64,000 bases of DNA from Cokeromyces recurvatus (lineage: Eukaryota; Mucoromycota; Mucoromycetes; Mucorales; Mucoraceae). The position numbers were made by a program, and so were the translations under genes. A model generated the notes under the pieces. That model was given only the letters and a program-made list of their open reading frames with translations, made no database searches and was not told where the DNA came from. Position 1 is the first letter of the stretch; every line of letters starts with the position of its first letter. Shown piece after piece: positions 45,871 through 56,768 of the stretch. Location: NCBI RefSeq assembly GCF_025118155.1, contig NW_026251431.1, forward strand, positions 62,001 to 126,000, written 5' to 3'.

Positions 45871-47410
45871 ATTGTGGGGGCAGGAGCCATGGATCCGTTA
45901 GTGCTAGACGTTGAATTAGAGGAAACCAAATCGCGCTGGGCCAGTATGGCACAACTAGAGTGGCCCGGGGAAGTTTTTCTCGTATAATCTTGTGGAGTAC
46001 CCGAGTGATGAGGTTCCAAGGTGGATTGATGTAAGGATGTGGAAACTTCGTCCATGGGATGGTAAACGCATCCGTATGGATAGCGTCCGGATCGGGAAGC
46101 CAAGACACGTACTTTGGTAACAGTTTGGTTGTCCTGTCGGCGAAGAGGTCGATCGAGAACGGGCCCAACAGTTGATTCATCTGGTGGAAAATCGATGGGC
46201 GGATTTGCCACTGATTCTTGAAAAATGTTCGACGAGATTCCATATCGGCTATAGTGTTGTGTATTCCACTGATATGTTGTGCTTGAATCATTATCTTGTT
46301 GTGAAGGCACCAATTCCAAACTTCGGTTGCCAGTTCCAGTAATGGGAGAGAACGTGTCCCGCCTTGTTTGTTGATGTATGAAAGACTGGTGGTGTTGTCT
46401 GTCCTGATCAGCACTGTAGAGTTCTCCGGAATAGGAAAAGTCTTGAGAGCCAGGTGGGCCGCTTTGAGCTCTCTCCAATTGATTGATTGTTCCGCCTCCA
46501 TTGAAGTCCAATAACCGTGAGCTCGATGCTGTTTCCAACTGCAGCCCCAACCCGTATCGCTCGCGTCCACAAAAATAGTTTGAGTCGGTGTTGATGGTAG
46601 GAATGAACGACCGTTCCATTTCTTGAGGTTGTGATACCACCATGAGAGTTCCTCCAGACTGGCTTGATCTAATGGTCGAGGTTTGTCCCAATCGGCATCC
46701 GTCTTGACCGTTTGATTCTTGTAATATAGGAGATGTCGAGTATACAGTCGAGCTGGAAAAATTGCAAACGTAGCTGCCTGTATTCGCATCGTCAAGCTGT
46801 GTATTACTCGAGGAGTTTGACGATTGGGCTTGTCCAACACTTGCTTGATTGATCGCCGGATGTCGCGAAGTTTCTTGAGAGGGAGAGACGCTGTCATCTT
46901 TGTGGTATTCAATACAAAGCCGAGGTGTTCTAGTTGTTGCGTGGGTGTTAAGACCGACTTCTTGAAGTTGACGAGCCAACCTAGTTGTTGAAGAAGAGAA
47001 ACCACCTTTTGAGATTGTTGAAGAGCTAATTCTTTGCTGTCTGCTACCAAGAGCCAGTCGTCCAAGTAAGCAGAGATCCTGATGCCTTGACAGCGTAGGT
47101 GTTCTAAAATGGGCTTGCAGACTTTGGTAAAGACATAGGGACTTGAGGCTAAACCAAAAGCGATTGTACGATACTGGTAGACTTGACCTTTCCATTTCAG
47201 ACGTAAAAACCGTCTTGAGTCTGGATGGAGACCTATATGAAGGAATGCGTCCGATAAGTCGATTGAGACTAGGTAATCGTTTTGATGGATCATTAATGAT
47301 ACTTCTCGTAATGTGTCCATTTTGAAATGAGGAGCGTGAAGGTATTGGTTGAGGCGCTTGAGATTGAAGACTGGGCGAATGCCTCCATTTTTCTTGGGGA
47401 TGACAAACAT
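45782..47410 (-). CDS. Reverse transcriptase/RNase H of DIRS-B
   Basis: 542 codons from the internal ATG MFVIPKKNGG. The native frame is open further upstream (about another 100 codons, including LDPVGCRLSKYYLNWTKIP and PLSQDQIPLIDQTIQELL) and overlaps the end of the gag ORF without an obvious ATG, so frameshifting or an internal start is likely. RT: IRPVFNLKRLNQYLHAPHFK, VSIDLSDAFLHIGLHP, catalytic SAYLDDWLLVADSKE. RNase H: IFVDASDTGWGCSW and VLIRTDNTTSLSYINKQG. Then the DIRS block SIDLFADRTTKLLPKYVSW and PYWPSAIWFPLIQ. All expected acidic residues are present. Confidence 0.88.
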   Translation of the reverse strand: MFVIPKKNGGIRPVFNLKRLNQYLHAPHFKMDTLREVSLMIHQNDYLVSIDLSDAFLHIGLHPDSRRFLRLKWKGQVYQYRTIAFGLASSPYVFTKVCKPILEHLRCQGIRISAYLDDWLLVADSKELALQQSQKVVSLLQQLGWLVNFKKSVLTPTQQLEHLGFVLNTTKMTASLPLKKLRDIRRSIKQVLDKPNRQTPRVIHSLTMRIQAATFAIFPARLYTRHLLYYKNQTVKTDADWDKPRPLDQASLEELSWWYHNLKKWNGRSFLPSTPTQTIFVDASDTGWGCSWKQHRAHGYWTSMEAEQSINWRELKAAHLALKTFPIPENSTVLIRTDNTTSLSYINKQGGTRSLPLLELATEVWNWCLHNKIMIQAQHISGIHNTIADMESRRTFFKNQWQIRPSIFHQMNQLLGPFSIDLFADRTTKLLPKYVSWLPDPDAIHTDAFTIPWTKFPHPYINPPWNLITRVLHKIIREKLPRATLVVPYWPSAIWFPLIQRLALTDPWLLPPQSVQTTSPKTPHPLLPRNWMLSVWTLSGIN

Positions 47411-47706
47411 GGAGCTGTAAAACCCTGGTGTTTGTTGAACCGATTCTAGGGAAACAGGTTCTATTGCTTGTTTGGATAAGAGTTCTTGGATGGTCTGATC
47501 GATCAGAGGTATTTGATCTTGAGATAGAGGGTGAAAGGATGTTGGATTTATTGTTGTAGGTGGAGTAGTATGAAAATGAATCTTGTAACCGTGTTGAATT
47601 ATGGTGTCGACGAATGAGTTGATGGGAATTTTTGTCCAGTTTAAATAGTATTTGCTGAGACGACATCCTACTGGGTCGAGTGTTGTAGCTGTAAGTATTG
47701 ATGTGG

Positions 47707-47801
47707 TTACTGACGAAATGGGTTGGTGTTCTTCCTGTAGTTGTAGTTGTTGTTGTTGCCACTGTTGCTGTTGTTGGGACGAGAGCTGCTGCTGCTGCTG
47801 C

Positions 47802-47832
<31 letters not shown>

Positions 47833-48651
47833 GCTGTAGTTGTTGTAGTTGCTGTTGGTGTTGTTGAGAAAACCACCCTGCTGCGAGGGTGGACCTGCTC
47901 GAAAAAACTGCTGATTGGAAACGTTTGAGGAAGAGCTGTTCAAGCCAGAATTACCATTTTGGAAGCGACGACGTTGGCGTTTGTTGATGGTTGCTTCCCG
48001 AGTGGCCTTTCTTGCCGCAGTCTGTTGAATCAGAGTATCGTGGAATACATCCAAAGGGAGAGTGTAATTAACTTCATTTGTAGATTTCATGGAGAACGAA
48101 GGATCAATCGCACGAAGAGCAATGTTATTACGGGTTTGCGTCATTGATGCACCGAGATGTAACAACAATTTTCGGATATCCTGAAGCATGGTACAATAGC
48201 GTTCCAAGTTTGGATTGCCAGCTTCGGATGAGACAAGTTCATGACTAAGAATGTCAAGGGGACGATAAACTGCAGATAGCAAATATTGAAATTGCTTGAT
48301 GGAATTGTCTTCGTAACGTTGGCCTTTATTCATAAGGCGCTCCGCTGTTGGGATGGTAGCGGGTGCTTTGTAATCCAAATGGGCCATGGGAGGGTAAGAC
48401 TCAATGATCGTCTTACGTTCGGAGTCAGTAAGTAAAGGTGAAGTGTTCAATGGAGCATTTAAGTTCATCAGTTCAGCAAGACCCTCTGAAGGGGACCAGT
48501 CGTAATGGGGTCGGGTACCCATTGAGTGTAGAGGTAAGATAGCAGTGTCATCCGCTGACTGCATCGAGGTAGTGGTAGCATTCTGTAATTGTTCTTGTAG
48601 GGCAGCGATCTGTTGCTGCATCATGTGAAATTGTTCTTCAAGGGAGGACAT
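47707..48651 (-). CDS. gag-like ORF1 of DIRS-B
   Basis: 314 aa, starting MSSLEEQFHMMQQQIAAL, an N-terminal coiled-coil segment. The middle is a helical part with LLTDSERKTIIESYPPM and YKAPATIPTAERLMNKGQRY, resembling capsid-like ORF1 proteins of other DIRS elements. The C-terminus is basic (KATREATINKRQRRRFQNGN), followed by a Gln/Asn/Ser-rich low-complexity tail. No zinc knuckle is visible. The start ATG lies 100 nt inside the right terminal repeat region. Confidence 0.8.
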
Positions 48652-48748
48652 TGAAAATATTAGGAAAAGAAATTTTAGGAAAGAAATATTTGCAACTTTA
48701 TAGGAAAGTGTGTGACAAATAAGCTGGTAATGACCGAGCGAAAAAGAA

Positions 48749-48902
48749 GATTGATAGTATAATATAAAAATTTTATTCCTTTATATATCTTTGAATTCGC
48801 TATTAAATAAAGATTCAAGAAGATTCTAGCATAATAACATTTCCTATTTTGTTCCGACGGTCTCAAGAAATTCTCTCGAGAAATTTCTTTCGACTGAGAA
48901 TT
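48749..48902. repeat. Right terminal repeat of DIRS-B
   Basis: Inverted partner of the left terminal repeat. The outer end includes a palindromic AATTCTCTCGAGAAATT and terminates at CGACTGAGAAT, next to satellite units. Confidence 0.85.
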
Positions 48903-49170
48903 ACGCCAATTACGCCAATTACGCCAATTACGCCAATTACGCCAATTACGCCAATTACGCCAATTACGGATATTACGGATATTACGGCTATTACGGATAT
49001 TACGGATATTACGGATATTACGGCTATTACACCAATTACGCCAATTACGGATATTACGGATATTACGCCAATTACGGATATTACGCCAATTACGGATATT
49101 ACGCCAATTACGGCTATTACGGACATTACGCCAATTACGCCAATTACACTTGTTACGACTATTACTGCTA
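48902..49170. repeat. ATTACGNNN satellite, third and largest segment
   Basis: About 29 units of 9 bp with core ATTACG and triplets CCA, GAT, GCT, ACC and similar. The period of nine keeps all six frames free of stops, producing false repeat peptides such as (ITPITD)n and (NWRNIR)n. It ends at the TA dinucleotide that flanks the Tc1-like element. Confidence 0.9.
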
Positions 49171-49401
49171 CAGTGACTCACAAAAGTGTGGCAATGTTTT
49201 ATGATTTTTAGCTTTCCTTAATGCACAACATAAATGAATAAAGATACATTAATAAAAGTATTTTTAATGGAAAGTTGACAAAATTTACATTATTTTTATA
49301 GCTTCTTAGTCTCATTTACATCCATGAATGTTTATTTCGACAGCGATCATGTCCTTTTATACGATTTAGCCATTTCGCTGCATGATAATTTTTTCTTTAT
49401 C

Positions 49402-49453
<52 letters not shown>

Positions 49454-50883
49454 AACACCATTTTTTTTTATTTTAAGTTATATTTCATATTATTATTGAA
49501 TTAACAAAAAGGTTTACTTCCTATTTAATATCGTTTTTCTCTCAAATTCATTACTAATCTGAACAACATTTGTGCATCATTCCCACTAACACATAGATCA
49601 TCACATACATTAGAATGAGACCAATTCCTTATGATAAAAAGTTGGATATTTTAGCAAAACTTAATGCTAAGGAGTCTTATGGGGATATTTCCAAGGCAAT
49701 GGGTGTTTCAATTAGCACAATTGACAGAATTGCCAAAGAAAATCAAATTAAGATTAACGTAAAAGAAGGTAGACCAAAGAAGATTAGCCCATTACTTACT
49801 TGGAAGGTTGATTGCGCGATCTTTTTATATTGGTCATTTTATCACTGCCCGGAACTTACATGGTCAAGGGTATGATATTTCCGCGCAAACCATTCGCAGA
49901 TTCTTAAAATCGTCTAACTTTGATTCGAAGATTAAGAAATCTGCATTACCATTGACGAATGAGTGTAGACGAAATCGTCTAAAATGGGCCAGAGCTCATA
50001 GAAACTGGACGGTTAAGGATTGGAAAAAGGTCGTCTTTAGTGACGAAACAAAGATAATCATTTGGGTTCAGATGGAAAGCAATGGACATGGGTTAAAAAG
50101 GGTGAACCTCTAAAAGACCATAACATCAACTGTAAGTACAAAGGTGGGGGTAGAAGCTTAATATTATGGAGTTGTTTCACGCAACATGGTCCTGGTTTTA
50201 TTGCCAAGATTGAAGGCGGGATGGACTCGCAATTATATTGTGAAATATTAAAAGGTGACTTTATGGAGACGCTCACGGATTATGGCCTTTGTAAGAAAGA
50301 TGTAATCCTTCAACAAGACAATGATCCGAAGCATACATCTAAATATACAAGAAATTGGTTCAAAAGAAATAAAATAAATGTCCTTGAATGGCCATCATAC
50401 TCACCTGATCTAAATCCAATTGAAAACCCTTGGTTTTATTTGAAGTGCAGGCTTGCTGCCTATGATAGTCCACTAAAAAACATGGATGAGTTACGGGAGC
50501 GAGTTGCTGATGTTTGGTACCATAAAGTTACAGCCGAACTATGCTTAAAACACATAGAAAGTATGCCAAGATGTGTTGAAGCAGTAATTAAAGCAAAAGG
50601 TGGTGCTATCAAGTACTAAACATAAAAGGTACGTTATTCATTTCATTTTTCAATAAACTATTTGCATTAAATCTTTATACACATAACTTTTAAGATTATT
50701 TTTTCAAAGAAAAGCATTATATAATGAATATATGCTATAAGTATCATCAAAAAGAGGCGACTTCTGTCTTTCTGCCAGTATATACTATATAGTACTTTAC
50801 TTAATAAATAGACGATTTGTTATTGCCGATTTGCATAAATTACCTAAAATTCTGAAACATTGCCACACTTTTGTGAGTCACTG
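49171..50883 (+). mobile_element. Tc1-like DNA transposon, complete ends
   Basis: 1713 bp. The left TIR reads CAGTGACTCACAAAAGTGTG, continuing GCAATGTTT, and the right end is its perfect reverse complement over at least 28 nt. TA duplications flank it (49169-49170 and 50884-50885). It contains one transposase ORF with two frame breaks. Confidence 0.9.
49615..50619 (+). pseudogene. Tc1-like transposase, two frameshifts
   Basis: About 335 codons in three frames. The N-terminal HTH (KLNAKESYGDISKAMGVSIS, then RPKKISP) precedes the first break near 49820. The second frame has AQTIRRFLKSSNFDSKIKK and the first catalytic Asp in VVFSDETK, and breaks near 50060 where one G seems missing. The third frame has the second Asp in VILQQDNDPKHTS and Glu in YSPDLNPIENPW, i.e. 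a DD34E-like catalytic triad. It ends KGGAIKY at 50619. Confidence 0.85.
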
Positions 50884-51198
50884 TAATTATTTGAATCAGA
50901 TATAGCATTTGAAGCATAATTGACAGCTGAGATTAATTGATCAGTCAGGTTCTTTATTATCAAGGTTAAACGAAATTCATAATTATCTATTGGATATGTC
51001 TATGGTTTTATAATATTAAATCAAAAAGTTTTACTCTTTTTCAGAAGACATAAATAAGGATCCATTTTATATAACTTTGAAAGACGGATTTTTTGAAATA
51101 AAAGAATTGAACAAAGTTTTCACAAACTTTCTATTTTTCTTATATTTTTTTTCTTTTACCTTACCTTATTTTTTCCTTCTTAATCAACATTTTTTTCT

Positions 51199-52299
51199 GT
51201 GAATCACTTACTAACTATGAATCCTACTTCTGCTTCTGGTGAAACTGGTACTGCTACTTCTATTGCTATTAATTCTGTTGGTGATAACTCTTTCCCTGAT
51301 GGTTCTTCCTTGTCTTCTTCTGCCATGGTGGATAATTTCTTGGAATCTCAGTCTCCTGTATCTATGGTTATAGACAGTCGAAATTCTGTGGTCTCTGTTG
51401 AAGAGCCTAAATCTATCGTAGCATTCGCCCTGGAAGAATTTAGGAGTGAGATGAATGACATATTTAAAACCTTGATCTCAGCAAGAATCAAAAGTGATCA
51501 AAAGGCAATTGATGAAGCGTTAAAGAGGATGGAACAAACTAAACTAGCTCTAAAGAGCATCGAGGAATACCATACCCTTGTTAACAGTGAACAGCGTTTG
51601 AATAAAAATTCAAACAGCATTAATAATGAAGTTGGCCTTACTTTGAACCGAAGAGATTTGCCAAAGTTCCAATTGAGTACTGCGGTTATCAAGCATTATC
51701 CTAATGAAGAATCCTTTGAGTCAGTTGAGCACTTTTTAAGAACTTTTGAAAAAGTCATTACTTCGTCCACAATTGATATAGAAAAAGTATGGAAAAAGTA
51801 CTTACCTTTGTGCTTGCCACCTGGTGACGATCTGTGGATAGAGAATACCTTGCTGAAATGCAAGAATTGGAAAGAAGCCAGAGAAGCTTTTAGCAAGCAT
51901 CATGGATCGACAATTGTAACAAGAAGATTTATGGAACAAGTCTTTACCATGAAAATGCATCCAAAGGAAAGTATCGTTGAATATTCAAAAAGATTTTTGC
52001 AAACCATGTACAATGCAGGCATCCCTCGTGATGACAGACGGGTAGCTGACCGTTTTCTAGCTTCCTTGATAATACCTGTACAAACGGTTATTAGAATGGC
52101 TATTGCCAGCATCAAGAGGAGTGTTGGAGAAGAAGGCACGAAAGATTGGACAGTAGAAAGTCTTACGGAATTGGCAAGAGATATTCTAGGTGATGATAAT
52201 TCAGCCTACAAGTATGCTACAAGCTTAATCCCAGGTTCTTACTCGGGATTGAAGAAGGCTATAGCAAGAGTCGAAGACACAATCCAAAGAAACATATAA
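51199..52299 (+). CDS. Ty3/gypsy-type Gag ORF
   Basis: 366 aa, N-terminal Ser/Thr-rich part, then a helical coiled-coil region (KSDQKAIDEALKRMEQTKLA) and a retrotransposon gag domain (FESVEHFLRTFEKVITSS, WKEAREAFSKHHGS, MKMHPKESIVEYSKRFLQT). The stop comes just before a zinc-knuckle-like stretch, in another frame at 52330-52380 (ESCFCKHHGKNRTHNSETC), so the natural Gag extended further and this copy has a frame break. No 5' LTR was found between the Tc1 element and the ORF. Confidence 0.78.
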   Translation: MNHLLTMNPTSASGETGTATSIAINSVGDNSFPDGSSLSSSAMVDNFLESQSPVSMVIDSRNSVVSVEEPKSIVAFALEEFRSEMNDIFKTLISARIKSDQKAIDEALKRMEQTKLALKSIEEYHTLVNSEQRLNKNSNSINNEVGLTLNRRDLPKFQLSTAVIKHYPNEESFESVEHFLRTFEKVITSSTIDIEKVWKKYLPLCLPPGDDLWIENTLLKCKNWKEAREAFSKHHGSTIVTRRFMEQVFTMKMHPKESIVEYSKRFLQTMYNAGIPRDDRRVADRFLASLIIPVQTVIRMAIASIKRSVGEEGTKDWTVESLTELARDILGDDNSAYKYATSLIPGSYSGLKKAIARVEDTIQRNI

Positions 52300-52381
52300 A
52301 AGGAAATAAACTCAAAATTCAAAAGCCTGAATCCTGTTTTTGTAAGCATCATGGAAAAAACCGAACTCATAACTCAGAGAC

Positions 52382-53920
52382 GTGTTCCTCCTAACCTCTA
52401 AAGTTAAAGAAAATTTTAAACTTACAGAACCTAAAAAAGCTGTAAAGAAGAACGAATGTTTTGTATGTGATGAAACGTATACACCCGGTCGTAAGTGTAA
52501 AAAACTTGAAAGTAAAACTGTTCTCGCTGTTGCTTCTGGTCCTGCCCAAGAAGATATTGAGGCAATGGAAAAAGAATTAAATATGGTGGAAACACCTTTA
52601 ATTAATAATAATTCAGAGCACACCATAATGGAAGATCAATATGAGTGTAAGTTTCCAAATAAAAAGAGAATGAGTAATAAAGAAAATGAAACTAATCCAT
52701 TTAATTTTCTGACTCCTATTAGGATAGAGAGGACAATCTTAAAGGGTCGCATTGATTCTGGTAGCTCTGTTAGTTTCATTGATGCAAATATTTTTAAAAA
52801 TAAACTGAATTTAAATAAAATAATAAAACTTAATGGTACTTATAACTTTTTAAATGATAATAATAATGTTTCTCGTATTGGTAAGACTGAACCATTGACT
52901 GTTGAGTATACAAATGGTATCAAATTTAAACATTCTTTTGAGATTATAAATTTCAATCGAGAATTCAATTTTGATGTACTGTTAGGAGTTGATATACTTA
53001 CGAAATTAAATATTTCACTTCATGGTGTAGCATATAAGTTGGATGATGACTACAAAGAGAACGTAGACAATTTTAATAATATTAATCATGATGAGGAGAA
53101 AAAGTACTTGCCTGATGAGTCCCCGGCTGGAACACCAGAGCAAAGAAAAACATTTATGATGTACATAAAATCCACTATTAATGAAAACCAGAATATTCCT
53201 GAGACATCATCATGTCCAATTAAAGAATCAATTGTTCATTTACCTACTCCTCCTGAAGCAACTGCTTATAGACGTCAATATCCTGTCCCAATTGCTTTAC
53301 GACCAGTTTTAAATGAGCAAATTAAAACATGGTTACAAAAGGGAATTATTGTGAAATGTAAATTAAATACCTCATTTAATAGTCTATTGCTGTTAGTACC
53401 AAAGAAATCAAAGACCGGTAAAATTACTGGTCATAGAGTATGTTTGGATGTAAGATTATTGAATAAAATTTTGCCCCCAAGTTTTAATTATCCAGTGCCG
53501 CTAATTAAGGATATCTTCCGGAATTTAGCAGTAAAGAAATATTTTACGACGATTGATCTGTCAAATGCCTATCATAGATTTGAGGTGGCTAAAGAAGATC
53601 AACATAAACTTGCATTCACGCATCTAGATGGTAATCAATACATGTTCGTCAAAGCTTGTTTTGGACTTAAATTTTTAACATCACAATTTCAGAAGGTCCT
53701 TTCTATATTATTTGAAGGTATGACTTGCGTACAGAATTTTGTAGACGATTGTGTAGTTGCCAGTAGTACTATAGAGCAACATGCCAAAGATGTAAAAATG
53801 GTTTTAGAAAAACTAAATAGTGCGAATTTAATTATAAATCCTGATAAATGTAGCTGGTGTCAACATTCTGTAAGATTGCTTGGCTTTGTTGTAGATGCTA
53901 AGGGCACAAGAGTTGATACA
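52382..53920 (+). pseudogene. Ty3/gypsy Pol ORF, truncated in the RT domain
   Basis: About 513 codons of Pol: aspartic protease with RIDSGSSVSFIDANIF and the partner DVLLGVDILTKLN, then reverse transcriptase with VCLDVRLLNKILPPS, FTTIDLSNAYHRFEVAKED and the catalytic QNFVDDCVVASS (FVDD). The coding ends inside the RT thumb (LLGFVVDAKG) where the inverted TGTT...AACA element copy B begins; connection, RNase H and integrase are missing. Confidence 0.82.
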
Positions 53921-54617
53921 GTTTTGATTAGCAAAAAGACAAGGAAAGAAAAATGAACAGAAGAAAGGTCTGTGAGAACTTTGTATAGTTTATTAAAAAT
54001 AATACAAAAATTGTAAAACGAAAGTTTATATGGAAAAACATGAGGGTTATTTATATGTTTTTACAAGTTAAGTGTTGTTAATGGAAATATGATTCAGATA
54101 AGCAAGTTTTACCATAATAAAGTGTTTTACATAAAACATTGTCTCCGAATAATTCTGCGATCAATAAGATATATCTTTATTCTTTTTTCTCCCTGAGTTG
54201 TCGCTGTTCCTAGATGCATAATGAATTATTATCACTGGGGTGATCAACACATCAATATTAATTCTCAGTGAATATGTCTAGCTGCAACAACACCAATTAT
54301 TTATGCATTACTATCATTATCATTGTATAAGATCTTATTAACAATATTCAATATTATCAATGTATATATGATATGTATTACTCATGAATAGTTATGTAAT
54401 TGAATACACCAGTCATAATCCTGTTTTAATTATATATATAATTATTTTTAAATGCTTGAATATTCTAACAATGACTATTATTAAAACTGAATGTAGAATG
54501 AATATTATGCTGTGAAGTTCAATATACTAGTTTTATGTGAATAACCTCTTTATTATGTAATAAATGATGGTTTATTTCTATTAACTTAGTTGTAAAGACG
54601 ACTACAATCATAACAGA
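53921..54617 (-). mobile_element. TGTT...AACA element, copy B
   Basis: Inverted relative to copy A. Read on the minus strand it starts at 54617 with TGTTATGATTGTAGTCG and ends near 53921 with TTTGCTAATCAAAAC. It contains the same CAATATTCAATATTATC-like and TTCGGAGACAATGTTTT blocks but lacks the 620-nt middle part of copy A. No ORF. It interrupts the gypsy Pol ORF. Confidence 0.65.
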
Positions 54618-54633
54618 CCCAATAGAGGGTGTA

Positions 54634-55980
54634 TTGACAGATATTATCGATCGGAACATAGTTCTCACCACAATAACGAGCCAAACTGCCTACTTGGCTG
54701 CTAAACTAGAGGATATCAAAAATACCGAAATGAAGGATGTACCTGTTAATAAGGTCAAATTAGCGAAATCACCCGCTAACAGTACTTACAGAAACTATGA
54801 CGACCACACGAGAGAGAAGTTTATTGAACGAATGATCGAAGGTCCCGTCAAAAGAGGAAGAGTGTCAGCAGTTGCAATAGACTTAGGAATAACACCTACT
54901 ACTGCTAATCGTTGGTGGAAACTTTATCAAGAGACAGACGACGTTCTGTATAAGAAATCAGAGAGAAATGTTGGCCGACCTCGTACTTTTACTGAGGAAC
55001 ACGAGGAATACATTCAAGAAATAGTGGAGAAAAATCCATAATTGTGTGCTGTTGATATTATTGACTCGTTGACTTCCAAGTTCGAAGGCTTTTCAATTTC
55101 CAAATACCAAATGAATCATCACTTGAAAAACAATATGTTCATCACCGTAAAGAAGCCAAACTTTGAAGAAAAGATCAGAATCTCAGACGATAACTTACAA
55201 ATGAGATATGAATGGTTCATGAAGTGGAAGGATTCATACCTAGGCTTCGATAAAAACTGCATTTTCATTGATGAGGCTGGCTTTAATATCAATATGAGGA
55301 GCAACTGGGCAAGATCATTTATAGGAAAACCTGCCTTTGTAGAACTTGATAAGGCTCGTGCACCATCTCATACTATCATCGGTACTATCCACTCCTCCAG
55401 TGTTATTCATGTCATAATGAAAAAGCCCCCACCAAGGAAAGAAAAGGCCCCAAAACCAGTGGCAGGTAAAAGAGGAAAATCTAAAAAAAGAAAGCTTGCA
55501 AAGGGCAAAGAAAGAGCAGGCGAAATAATTATTGAGGAAACTGTTGTAGAGTATGTCGAGGTTGAAAGCATTGTTGACGCTGAAGCCAAAAAACCCCTCT
55601 CTAAAGGCACGACTACGGCTCATTTCATAAAGTTCATGAACGAGCTACTTAATATTATGGATATGGACGAAAGTCTAAAGGGTAGCTATCTTGTGATGGA
55701 TAACTGCACCATTCACAAATCACACCTTATGAATAGAAAAATTGAGAGCAGAGGATATAGAGTCATGTATTTGCCTCCGTATTCACCAGAGCTGAATGCA
55801 ATTGAAAACTTCTGGGCTCTAGTAAAAAGAAAAATGAAGCGCGAGAACCTTATGACTGAGGAAACTCTATCTCAAAGAATAACTGATGCTTGCAATGATG
55901 TATGTGTTAGTGATTTTTGTGGATTCTGTGGTCATTCTAAGCGCCATATCACCTATTGTCGAGATAAAATGCACTTTTAA
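54634..55980 (+). pseudogene. Tc1/mariner-like transposase with one internal stop
   Basis: About 448 codons in a single frame, broken only by a TAA at 55039-55041. The N-terminal part has an HTH region (FIERMIEGPVKRGRVSAVAI and TPTTANRWWKLYQE) followed by GRPRTFTEEHEEYIQEI. The catalytic residues are in CIFIDEAGFNIN, SYLVMDNCTIHKS and PPYSPELNAIENFW. Between the first and second catalytic Asp sits an unusual insert of about 70 residues, lysine-rich then glutamate-rich (KRGKSKKRKLAKGKERAGE). It directly follows copy B. TIRs were not identified. The same family left the fragment at 35394-35623. Confidence 0.82.
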
Positions 55981-56154
55981 TCAATCGCCAATCTATAACC
56001 GCCGAAGTAATTTTTCCATTAGGCCAATAAAATATTTTAAAATAACCGATCATTTTTTATTATTTCGCTAAGTTATTTTTTTATTAGCTCCAAATTATTT
56101 TTTTATTATCACCATTTTAATTTCTAAATCAGCCAATATTTACCAACCTTATTG

Positions 56155-56768
56155 TTAATAAATACACATACACATATATATTGTTACACACGAATATATA
56201 TTTACAACTACAACTATTAGAATGAGTAAAACATATATGTTCAGGATTCAGGAAATCAGAAGAACCAGCATTTCGAGGATCTTCATGAGCACGACTCGTT
56301 TTTATCTTGATACCCGTTGTAGGACTATAATAAGTTGGAGATATACCTTCCTCTTCAATAAAACGTTCCTCTAAAGGATAACCCTCTGGTGCCAAATTAA
56401 GTCTAATCATTGTGGGTTGACGTTTTTGTGTTATATGAATATTAACAATCGTCTTTCCTGCTGGATTATTGACAGGTAATCGAGATGGTACAAACCGATC
56501 AATTCGTGCAAAAGGATTTGTAGGTGAATCAATTGCTTCATAAATATCCCATTCTGTATTCATACCAGCAATTGTATGTCTTTTGTTCATATTTAATGAA
56601 TTATTATCAATCGTCATATTTTTTTAATATATATAATATATATATATAAATATGTATAAAAAAAATAATGAAGTGAAATAAGATAAAAAAGAATGTTAAT
56701 CAGAGATAGTCTTTCTTTTTATTATGCAGCAGCAGTAAAATAATATGAAACTTGAAGCCTTTTTTTTT
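56155..56768. repeat. Duplicated block E, copy 1
   Basis: Near-identical and co-oriented with 61618-62225. It ends at the T tract where block D copy 2 begins, so the sequence upstream of PLD is a join of two duplicated pieces. Confidence 0.88.
56206..56617 (-). pseudogene. Truncated copy of the Cys-tailed gene
   Basis: Exon 1 is identical in protein sequence to that of the gene at 61532-62081 (starting MTIDNNSLNMNKRHTI, ending FTHSNSCSC at a GTAAAT donor). The second exon encoding the cysteine tail is missing, because the duplicated block stops at 56155, so the copy cannot make the full protein. Confidence 0.75.

Larger units (their letters stand above)
44790..47876 (-). other. 1028-codon open frame overlapping RT and ending in the recombinase
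   Basis: The recombinase frame stays open from 47876 through the whole RT/RNase H region in a different register. Its first two thirds are low in hydrophobics and rich in Ser/Thr/Gln, with a Thr/Ala run at the start encoded by CAA/ACA repeats, which looks like a composition effect. DIRS-A shows the same long open overlap (22067-23920). Whether the upstream part is translated is unknown. Confidence 0.55.
44465..48902 (-). mobile_element. DIRS-type retrotransposon B, nearly intact
   Basis: Complete DIRS architecture on the minus strand: terminal inverted repeats (44485-44589 and 48749-48857, plus unique end pieces), gag-like ORF 47707-48651, RT/RNase H ORF, tyrosine recombinase ORF, and internal complementary region 44675-44790. 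The internal region joins the reverse complements of the left end (ATTGCTATTTAGACCTG) and the right end (CTTTCGACTGAGAAT) with a shared AAT. No inactivating stop was noticed in any of the three ORFs. It is inserted in the ATTACGNNN satellite, whose two halves flank it. Confidence 0.9.

Noticed and set aside
47652..47928. Poly-Cys and poly-Val ORFs on the plus strand
   Set aside because: Antisense reading of the CAA/CAG repeats in the DIRS-B gag/RT overlap.
43700..49170. Regular repeat array considered as CRISPR-like
   Set aside because: Units are 9 bp with a hexamer core and no unique spacers; the host is eukaryotic.
48675..49211. Repeat-peptide ORFs (NWRN..., ITPITD..., VIGVIS...) on both strands
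   Set aside because: They are the stop-free readings of the 9-bp satellite in several frames, not proteins.
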